From positions 1 through 48,327 of the forward strand of contig SLDV01000073.1 of NCBI GenBank assembly GCA_007125165.1: a DNA stretch of 48,327 nucleotides. Reading direction: 5' to 3'. The DNA comes from Geobacteraceae bacterium (lineage in GTDB: Bacteria; Desulfobacterota; Desulfuromonadia; Desulfuromonadales; Geopsychrobacteraceae). Every line of letters begins with the position of its first letter. Within the stretch, counting starts at the first letter, position 1. The notes beneath the pieces are model-generated. The model saw only the letters and a list, made by a program, of their open reading frames with translations, made no database searches and was not told where the DNA came from. Below are positions 16,603-22,770 of this stretch, piece after piece. Position numbers and translations under genes: made by a program.

Positions 16603-16732
16603 GATCCAGTAGCTATTCAGCAGGGGATCGGAACTCCCACGCCAAAGGGCAGGTGGCGCCATACATGGCAGCCTGCCTGTTACTGTCCATGGCGCACCGG
16701 GCATCCGCCCCGACGGCAACGCTGGACCTGAA
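16603..16732 (+). ncRNA. Structured intercistronic RNA element between fbpA and fbpB (candidate)
   Basis: By hand this segment folds as a closed multi-branch structure. The outer stem pairs GGATCCAG (about 16607) with CTGGACC (about 16722). Inside are a GGG/CCC hairpin with loop GATCGGAA, a long arm in which CGCCA pairs with TGGCG and GGGCAGG with CCTGCC, topped by GCCAT-ac-ATGGC, and a short CGGGC-atc-GCCCCG hairpin. There is no T-run, so it is not an intrinsic terminator. It might stabilise fbpA mRNA, regulate fbpB, or be a riboswitch-like element. I could not match it to a known motif. Confidence 0.35.
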
Positions 16733-16752
16733 TTGTAACATTCTTTTTTAAT

Positions 16753-16783
16753 GGCAGGACATTCCGTCAGGGGGTGTCCTGCC
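16753..16783 (+). promoter_or_regulatory. Perfect 9-bp hairpin just before the permease start
   Basis: GGCAGGACA (16753-16761) and TGTCCTGCC (16775-16783) form a perfect stem; the 13-base loop holds CAGGGGG, a sequence resembling a Shine-Dalgarno site. No T-run follows, so it is unlikely to be a terminator. It could limit ribosome entry to the permease cistron. Confidence 0.45.
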
Positions 16784-16809
16784 GTCGTATGACAGGGTAC
16801 AATGAGCTA

Positions 16810-18408
16810 ATGCAATATCAAATTGGGCTGATGCGTAAATGGATATTCGGAGCGGGTCGTAAGGCGCCTCCAAGCCTGCTGGTGCCGGCACTGGTTGTCG
16901 CCGCTGCCATGTTTGTGCCTCTGGTTTATCTGGTTGCCCGGGCAATGCAGGCGGATCGTCAGCAACTTGTTACACTGGTATTCAGCAGCAGAAATCTTGA
17001 GTTGCTGATCAATACTCTGTTGCTGACCGGCGGGGTGCTGGCTATCGGCACCTTTTTGTCATTGCCCCTGGCCTGGCTGGTAACCCGTACCACCCTGCCG
17101 TGGCGCCGACTGGTCACCGTCCTGGCGGTGGTTCCTCTGGCTATTCCCGGTTATGTCATGGCCTATGCCCTGATGGGAATCGGTGGCCGTTACGGCGTGG
17201 CCGCCCGCCTTTTCGACTTGCAGATTCCCAATATCCAGGGCTACTGGGGTGCTGTTATTGCCCTGGCGCTGTATACCTTTCCGTATTTATTCCTTAATCT
17301 GCGCGCGGCACTGCTCGGGCTCGACAGTAGTCTGGAGGAGAGCGCCAGAAGTCTCGGTTATTCCAATATGCAGATTGTTCGTAAAGTCATTTTCCCCCAT
17401 CTGCTGCCGGGCTTGCTTGCCGGGTATCTGGTCGTCGGGCTCTATGTCATGGGGGATTTCGGTGCTATTGCCCTGATGCGTTACGAAGCCTTCAGTTTTG
17501 CCATTTATAATCAGTATGCCGGAGCCTTCGATCGCATTTATGCTGCCTGGTTGTCGATCATGCTGTTGGCGCTGGCGTTGAGTTTTGTCGTCATGGAGAT
17601 TTTTGTTTTACGCCGCCGCCGGTTGGCGAGTGTCGGCAGTGGTTCTATCCGCCCGGCCAAGCCGGCTGTACTCAAAAAATTGCTGCCTGTGGCGATTCTT
17701 TATCTGATAGTTGTGCTGGGATCTTCAGTCCTCCTGCCGGTACTGATGCTGGCCTATTGGCTGGTTCTGGCACCACCTGATATCAGTATTTTTCTGCAGG
17801 TGCCCTGGACCTTTGTCTCTTCGGCATCCGCTGCCCTTCCTGCTGCTCTGCTGGCCGTTGTTCTGGCATTTCCCTTGTGTTATCTGGCAGCACGTTATCC
17901 CTCTCCACTGATTATCTGGATGGAACGCTCCGCTTACATCGGTTACGCTCTACCTCCCTTGACCCTGGCTTTGGCTATGGTTTTCTTTGCCCTGCAGACA
18001 GCTTTTTTTCTCTATCAGACCATATTTTTATTGATTGTTGCCTGGACTATCGCCACTCTGGTGCTGGCCATGGGACCGATCCGCAGCGCCATTCTGCAGG
18101 CCCGGCCTAATCTGGAAGAAGCGTCCTGGTCGTTGGGGTACGGTCCGATTGCGACTTTTTTCTATGTGCTGCTGCCGCGGTTGCGGCGTGGTATCATCGC
18201 TGGAATCGTACTGGTTTTTTTGTTCTGTATGAAAGAACTGCCGATTACCCTGTTGTTGTCGCCGACGGGTTTCAATACACTGGCGGTGTCGGTTTTTACC
18301 CGGACCGTTGAGGGGATGATGGCCGAGGCGGCCCCTTTTGCCGCCGCCATCGTTCTGTTCTCCGGAATTTCTGTCGGAATGATCCTGCGCCGGGAGAAAG
18401 CGTTATGA
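16810..18408 (+). CDS. fbpB: Ferric iron ABC transporter, fused permease
   Basis: About 532 residues with 12 or so membrane helices in two homologous halves, the FbpB/ThiP-like fused permease layout. Each half has an EAA loop that docks the ATPase: EESARSLGYSNMQIVRKVIFPHLLPG in the first and EEASWSLGYGPIATFFYVLLPRLRRG in the second. It forms the channel for Fe3+ delivered by FbpA. The start is uncertain: ATG 16789, 16810 and 16831 are all in frame, none has a good ribosome binding site, and the hairpin at 16753-16783 lies just upstream. The stop overlaps the ATPase start by four bases (ATGA at 18405-18408). Confidence 0.92.
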   Translation: MQYQIGLMRKWIFGAGRKAPPSLLVPALVVAAAMFVPLVYLVARAMQADRQQLVTLVFSSRNLELLINTLLLTGGVLAIGTFLSLPLAWLVTRTTLPWRRLVTVLAVVPLAIPGYVMAYALMGIGGRYGVAARLFDLQIPNIQGYWGAVIALALYTFPYLFLNLRAALLGLDSSLEESARSLGYSNMQIVRKVIFPHLLPGLLAGYLVVGLYVMGDFGAIALMRYEAFSFAIYNQYAGAFDRIYAAWLSIMLLALALSFVVMEIFVLRRRRLASVGSGSIRPAKPAVLKKLLPVAILYLIVVLGSSVLLPVLMLAYWLVLAPPDISIFLQVPWTFVSSASAALPAALLAVVLAFPLCYLAARYPSPLIIWMERSAYIGYALPPLTLALAMVFFALQTAFFLYQTIFLLIVAWTIATLVLAMGPIRSAILQARPNLEEASWSLGYGPIATFFYVLLPRLRRGIIAGIVLVFLFCMKELPITLLLSPTGFNTLAVSVFTRTVEGMMAEAAPFAAAIVLFSGISVGMILRREKAL

Positions 18409-19496
18409 AGGTACAAGCTAACGAAAATCGTGCCGCTGAGCGCACTGAGCAGATTCGTGTAGAGGGGTTGAGCAAGAGCTTCGGTGGTGGGGACCGGGTC
18501 GTTGATGATCTGTCTTTCACCGTGTTGCAGGGAGATATCCTGGCTCTGCTCGGGCCGAGCGGTTGCGGTAAAACAACAACTCTGCGGATGATTGCCGGCT
18601 TTGAAACGCCGGATGCCGGCGACATTTTTCTCCATGGCCGCAAGGTGACCAATTTATCGCCGCAAAAGCGTAATATAGGTATTGTTTTTCAGGATTACGC
18701 CCTTTTCCCCCATATGCGGGTGGACGAAAATATCATGTTCGGGATGCGCCTGATCCCGCCTGCGGAGCGCGCGGCCCGTATCGACAAATGGCTTGATCTT
18801 GTGGCGTTGCGGGGTTTGGAAAAACGTTACCCTCATCAGCTTTCCGGCGGTCAGCAGCAACGGGTTGCCCTGGCCCGCACTCTGGCCGCCGAGCCTGACC
18901 TGTTATTGTTGGATGAACCTTTTTCCAACCTTGACGCGGCCCTGCGCAATACCACCCGCAACGAAATGCGGCAGTTGATCAAGGAGACCGGCGTTACCGT
19001 CATCCTGGTGACTCATGATCAGGCCGAGGCTCTCACTTTTGCTGATCAGGTCGGCATGATGTCCGAAGGAAGACTCTGTCAACTGGGGACTCCGGAACAG
19101 ATTTATCAGCAGCCCCAGAACGCCCTGGTTGCGGAATTTCTTGGTCATACCAATCTGATTCTGGCTGAACTCGATGGCAAAATAGCTAAAACACCCCTGG
19201 GAACCATGACTACGACGGTTCAGAAACATGGCACCTACTGGGTGTCAGTGCGTCCTGAACATCTCGAAGTTGTCAGTGACCCTGAAGGGGAGGGGCGGAT
19301 TATGACCCGCGAATTTCGCGGTCCCGATTGTTACTATGAAGTAGAATATCGTGGTCAGGAGTACAAGGTCCTCTCCCCCTTTTACTGTACTCTCAATATG
19401 GGGGAACCGGTGAGCCTGCGTATTATTCACCCCGGCGTGGTACTCAAGGATGATCCCGACTGTCCGCGTTGCCCGGTGGTATCCTGTGTACGCTGA
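18405..19496 (+). CDS. fbpC: Ferric iron ABC transporter, ATP-binding protein
   Basis: 363 residues. Walker A is GPSGCGKTT (50-58), followed by a Q-loop (GIVFQDYALFPHM), signature LSGGQQQR, Walker B LLLLDEP, and H-loop VILVTHDQAEAL. A C-terminal TOBE-like domain (about 240-345; YWVSVRPEHLEV and YEVEYRGQEYKV) is typical of CUT1/iron importers. It powers the FbpB permease. An oddity is the tail DCPRCPVVSCVR, which carries three Cys as CxxC plus a fourth-position Cys and is not part of the usual family end. It is coupled to the permease by a four-base overlap and is the last gene before a hairpin-rich gap. Confidence 0.93.
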   Translation: MKVQANENRAAERTEQIRVEGLSKSFGGGDRVVDDLSFTVLQGDILALLGPSGCGKTTTLRMIAGFETPDAGDIFLHGRKVTNLSPQKRNIGIVFQDYALFPHMRVDENIMFGMRLIPPAERAARIDKWLDLVALRGLEKRYPHQLSGGQQQRVALARTLAAEPDLLLLDEPFSNLDAALRNTTRNEMRQLIKETGVTVILVTHDQAEALTFADQVGMMSEGRLCQLGTPEQIYQQPQNALVAEFLGHTNLILAELDGKIAKTPLGTMTTTVQKHGTYWVSVRPEHLEVVSDPEGEGRIMTREFRGPDCYYEVEYRGQEYKVLSPFYCTLNMGEPVSLRIIHPGVVLKDDPDCPRCPVVSCVR

Positions 19497-19551
19497 CTGG
19501 TTGCTCGAAATGCTGACCCGGTGTATATATCCGGCTCCTGCGTCGGTGTAG

Positions 19552-19571
19552 GGGCGCGATGAATCGCGCCC
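19552..19571. terminator. GC-rich palindrome after fbpC (repeat, possible terminator)
   Basis: GGGCGCGAT-GA-ATCGCGCCC is a perfect inverted repeat followed by TGTTTTGTGG. It may stop transcription after fbpC, although the T-run is weak. A second, slightly degraded copy lies at 19598-19617, which suggests a small interspersed palindrome family. Confidence 0.5.
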
Positions 19572-19597
19572 TGTTTTGTGGACCTGTTTTGACAGTC

Positions 19598-19617
19598 GGG
19601 CGCGATGAATCGGGCCC
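19598..19617. repeat. Second copy of the GGGCGCGATGAATC palindrome
   Basis: GGGCGCGATGAATCGGGCCC matches the first copy except for one change in the right arm. Both copies are preceded by G(T/A)-rich bases and lie between fbpC and the flavodoxin gene. Such GCGATGAATCGC palindromes behave like small REP-type elements. Confidence 0.5.
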
Positions 19618-19692
19618 CTTCATTTCAATGTTTAACCGCCACAGTAATAACATCGTTAACTGTTAGCCCAAACAGACAGCAAAGGATGATCT

Positions 19693-20199
19693 ATGAAAAT
19701 CGGAATATTTTATGGTAGTACGACCGGAAATACAGCATCTGCGGCCAGGCGACTGGCGGAGTTATTGACTACGGCAAAGCTTTACCCGGTGGCTGAGGCA
19801 ACCAGAGCCGATTTCGAATCCTGTGACCTGCTGATTCTTGGATCATCGAGCTGGTGCGATGAGCAGGATCGCCTGCAGGATGACTGGAACGATGCTTTTG
19901 AGTGTCTGCGCGAGGCCAACCTCAAAGGCAGAAAGGTCGCTCTGTTCGGTATCGGTGATCAGATCGGTTATCCGGATGCCTTTGTCGATGCGATCAGGGT
20001 CCTGCACGATGTGGCAAAAGCTGCCGGCGCCGAGATCATCGGCAAATGGCCTGATGAGGACTATGATTATCGTTCCTCGGCGGCGATTGAAGGGGATTTT
20101 TTCCTCGGCTTGCCCCTTGACGTCACCAATCAGCCGCAATTGACGGAACCGCGCCTGAAGGAGTGGGTGGCGCAGGTGCGGCGCGAAAGCGGTTTTTAG
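19693..20199 (+). CDS. fldA: Long-chain flavodoxin
   Basis: 168 residues. The FMN phosphate loop is GSTTGNT (8-14) after MKIGIFY. Further family marks are LLILGSSSWCDEQDRLQDDWNDAF (first FMN-ring loop, with Trp), KVALFGIGDQIGYPDAFVDA, and the DYDYRSSAAIEGDFFLGLPLD insertion characteristic of long-chain flavodoxins (about 170 residues). It is a cytoplasmic low-potential electron carrier that replaces ferredoxin when iron is scarce, which fits its position at the end of the iron-acquisition island. It is separated from fbpC by palindromic repeats, so it may have its own promoter; I see no Fur box in that gap. Confidence 0.95.
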   Translation: MKIGIFYGSTTGNTASAARRLAELLTTAKLYPVAEATRADFESCDLLILGSSSWCDEQDRLQDDWNDAFECLREANLKGRKVALFGIGDQIGYPDAFVDAIRVLHDVAKAAGAEIIGKWPDEDYDYRSSAAIEGDFFLGLPLDVTNQPQLTEPRLKEWVAQVRRESGF

Positions 20200-20221
20200 C
20201 AGGCCCCGGAAGGATGATCTG

Positions 20222-20590
20222 CTAATGATCGGGGTGCTGTAACCAGTGGACAAACTCCTTCTCGGCCAGTTCGGCGTCGCCGAAATTGAGTTCCAGCAGA
20301 CGGCGCAAATGGGCCAGGGACTCGTCATCCGCGTCGACAAAGAGAAAACCGTATAGGTTTTCCCGTCGATGGATCAACTCGACCCCAAAGGTCAGACTCA
20401 GTTCCGAGTTGGGCAGTTCTATCTGTACCTGGGCGCGATCACCGATCAGCAGGGGGATATCTTCTTTGGTCTCCAGCAGGGCTCCACGCAGGGCAATTTC
20501 GACCAGCTCACAGTCTGATAGATGTTCATCATGCAGAATCGTCGCTGTGGTATGAAAAGGAATGCGGCGATAATTGCGCATTTCGGTCAT
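20222..20590 (-). CDS. PilZ-domain protein (atypical second motif)
   Basis: 122 residues forming one PilZ domain. The first c-di-GMP motif RxxxR is present (R5-N-Y-R-R9, in MTEMRNYRRIPF), as are the strands TATILHDEHLSDCELVEIALRGALLE and RAQVQIELPNSELSLTFGVELIHRRENLYGFLFVD. The second motif, normally (D/N)xSxxG, reads EIALRG here, with only the Gly kept, so c-di-GMP affinity may be reduced or lost. Its ATG overlaps the TGA of the GGDEF gene (20587-20590). It is the last gene of a kinase-receiver-GGDEF-PilZ operon, which makes it the likely output of that pathway. It is convergent with the flavodoxin gene, with only 22 bases between. Confidence 0.88.
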   Translation of the reverse strand: MTEMRNYRRIPFHTTATILHDEHLSDCELVEIALRGALLETKEDIPLLIGDRAQVQIELPNSELSLTFGVELIHRRENLYGFLFVDADDESLAHLRRLLELNFGDAELAEKEFVHWLQHPDH

Positions 20591-22299
20591 ATGTTCTGCT
20601 CCTTGATGTTTTGCGGCATATCGATATTCATGTTCGAGGTGTAAAAGCGATAGGAACCCCGCTTTTTTTTAGCCTGGTACATGGCGATATCGGCATAGCG
20701 GATAAGACTGTCATTATCTTCGCCATTCTGGGGATAAAAACTGATGCCGATGCTGGAGGAAAGGGATACCAGATGGCCAGCAAGGTCAAAGGGCCGATTG
20801 AGACTGGTAAGAATTTTTTCGGCGATCAGCTTGACCTTCTCATAGCCGCCGAGATCCGCCAGCAGAACGACAAATTCGTCACCTCCCAGCCGGGCGACGG
20901 TATCGGTTTCACGGACGATTCTTTTCAGCCGTGAAGCGGCTTCGCAAAGAAGTTTGTCGCCGATGGCATGGCCGAAAGTGTCATTGATTTTCTTGAATTC
21001 GTCAAGATCAAGCAGTAGCAGCGCAGTTGTTGTATTGTTGCGCTGGGCCTGGCGGATCGCCTGCTCAATACGGTCGTGGAGCAGGGCGCGGTTGACCAGT
21101 CCGGTCAGGGCGTCATGGGTTGCCTGGTGTTGGAGTTGCTGCTCGTACAGCTTGTGACGGCTGATGTCTTCCCTGATGCTGATGTAGTTGGTGATTTCTC
21201 CCTGTTCGTTGCGTAACGGCGAAATCAGGGCACGCTCCCAGTAGCGACTACCATCCTTGCGCTTGTTGTGCAGTTCTCCCTGCCAGTCTTCCCCTTGTTC
21301 AAGTTGTTGCCAGATCTGCTCGTATTCCTGCTCTGACATGCCATTGAGTTGGAATGTGCGAAAATCTGTACCGGAGATTTCAGCAGCGCTATAGCCGGTA
21401 ACCCTGGTGAAAAATGGATTAACGTATTCAATAGTTCCATTCAGGTCGGTAATAATGACCATGGCCGGACTTTGTTCCACCACCTGGCTGAGTTTATTGA
21501 TCTGTACCTCGTTTTTTTTGCGCTCAGTGATATCGATATCGATGCAGTAAAATTCGGTGGACTTCCCGGGCTGATCAAGAACGGCATGACTGGTAAAAAC
21601 AAATACAGAGGAACCATCCTTGTGCCTGAGCTGATATTCCTGCGAGGGGGACGGTTTCCCACTTTTACTCATTTCATCAATGCTTCGCCGCACATCATCG
21701 TCCAGATGATCGGGAATGATCAGTTCGCACAAATTCCGGCCCAGGGCTTCCACGGCCGAATAGCCGTAGAGTTCTTCGGAGGCGCGATTCCAGTAGTGAA
21801 CGGTGCCATCGACATTGTATCCCTGCACGGCAACGGAACGCACATCCTGGAGCAGTGTGCGGAAGCGTTGCTCACTCTCGCGCAGGGCATTAATCGCCTG
21901 CTGATGCTGCTGTTGAATCTGCCATTCGCGCAAACAACGTTCGACGGTTCGGGGCATGTTGGCAAAGGCTTCGGGGCTTTTTACCAGGTAGTCAATGGCG
22001 CCTGATTTGAGGGCTTCAACGGCCAGGGCTTCGCTGCCGGAAGAGGTCATGATCAGTACCGGAAATGAGTCTGTCGAGGTGATCTGTTCAAGAAAGTCGA
22101 GGGTGCGACCGTCCGGCAGGTTGAGGTCCAGCAGGATCATGTCCGGGCGCTGTTGCGCGATCGCTTCGCGACAAGCCTGGATATCCGCAGCAGTGCGGAC
22201 CTCGATACCAGCGCTCATATCAAGCAGAGACCGTCTGATCAGTGCGGCATGGGATGGTTCATCATCAACGATGAGAATATGGGTCGTTTTTTTCGTCAT
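20587..22299 (-). CDS. Response regulator REC-PAS-PAS-GGDEF (diguanylate cyclase)
   Basis: 570 residues. The receiver (5-120) has Asp12-Asp13, phospho-acceptor Asp58 and Lys107. PAS domains follow at about 140-262 and 268-385, each ending in an ITERKK/ISRHKL-type linker. The GGDEF domain (about 393-555) has GGDEF at 472-476 and the inhibitory RxxD site (R463-D466) five residues upstream, so it should be an active, product-inhibited cyclase making c-di-GMP. It is the third gene of the cassette: 12 bases separate it from the single-domain receiver and it overlaps the PilZ gene by four bases. The upstream kinase is the obvious phosphate source. Confidence 0.94.
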   Translation of the reverse strand: MTKKTTHILIVDDEPSHAALIRRSLLDMSAGIEVRTAADIQACREAIAQQRPDMILLDLNLPDGRTLDFLEQITSTDSFPVLIMTSSGSEALAVEALKSGAIDYLVKSPEAFANMPRTVERCLREWQIQQQHQQAINALRESEQRFRTLLQDVRSVAVQGYNVDGTVHYWNRASEELYGYSAVEALGRNLCELIIPDHLDDDVRRSIDEMSKSGKPSPSQEYQLRHKDGSSVFVFTSHAVLDQPGKSTEFYCIDIDITERKKNEVQINKLSQVVEQSPAMVIITDLNGTIEYVNPFFTRVTGYSAAEISGTDFRTFQLNGMSEQEYEQIWQQLEQGEDWQGELHNKRKDGSRYWERALISPLRNEQGEITNYISIREDISRHKLYEQQLQHQATHDALTGLVNRALLHDRIEQAIRQAQRNNTTTALLLLDLDEFKKINDTFGHAIGDKLLCEAASRLKRIVRETDTVARLGGDEFVVLLADLGGYEKVKLIAEKILTSLNRPFDLAGHLVSLSSSIGISFYPQNGEDNDSLIRYADIAMYQAKKKRGSYRFYTSNMNIDMPQNIKEQNI

Positions 22300-22311
22300 A
22301 AGCTCCAGGGA

Positions 22312-22770
22312 TTAGCCGGATGCCCAGGCCTCAGGGTTGCAGTTCCACATCAGCCAGTAAAAACCGACGCTGTCCATCATCTGGGTGAACTTGTCAAAAT
22401 CAACCGGTTTGACCAGATAACTATTGGCATGGGCGTCGTAGGCCCTGGCGATGTCTGTTTCGGCTGCCGAGGTCGTAAGGATTACCGTCGGGATCCGTGC
22501 CATATCCGGATCAGATTTGACCTGGCGCAACACATCCAGCCCGTCAACCCGGGGCATGCGCAGATCAAGCAGAATCAGCCCCGGTCGCGGGGAGACCGCT
22601 GGATCGGCATACTTTTCGCGCCGATAGAGATAATCCAGGGCCTGCTGACCATCGCTAACATGCTCCAGACGGTTGGCAATGCGCGATATTTTCATCGTCC
22701 GACGGATAATCTCAGCGTGGGCCGGATCATCTTCAGCCAGCAGAATAACGATTGCTTCACCTGTGTTCAT
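22312..22770 (-). CDS. Single-domain response regulator (Rcp1-like receiver)
   Basis: 152 residues with only a receiver domain: acidic pocket Glu13-Asp14-Asp15 (LLAEDDPAHAEII), phospho-acceptor Asp69 (GLILLDLRMPRVDG), Thr99/Thr100, and Lys121 (SYLVKP). The insertion YLYRREKYADPAVSPRPG before the Asp strand is typical of Rcp1-like receivers that pair with PAS or phytochrome-type kinases. The ATG at 22770 is chosen because AGGAGAAGG precedes it. The start overlaps the stop of the kinase gene (ATGA). It has no output domain, so it probably acts by protein contact or as a phosphate intermediate or sink. Confidence 0.93.
   Translation of the reverse strand: MNTGEAIVILLAEDDPAHAEIIRRTMKISRIANRLEHVSDGQQALDYLYRREKYADPAVSPRPGLILLDLRMPRVDGLDVLRQVKSDPDMARIPTVILTTSAAETDIARAYDAHANSYLVKPVDFDKFTQMMDSVGFYWLMWNCNPEAWASG

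Noticed and set aside
16603-16732. Assignment of the fbpA-fbpB element as a molybdenum-cofactor or cobalamin riboswitch
   Set aside because: The lengths and some CUCC/GCC-rich arms are similar, but I could not align the conserved core motifs of either class, and its position inside the operon is unusual. It is kept only as an unassigned structured element.
16753-16783. Intrinsic terminator before the permease gene
   Set aside because: A perfect hairpin is present, but no T-run follows on the plus strand, and on the minus strand it is followed by A-rich sequence.
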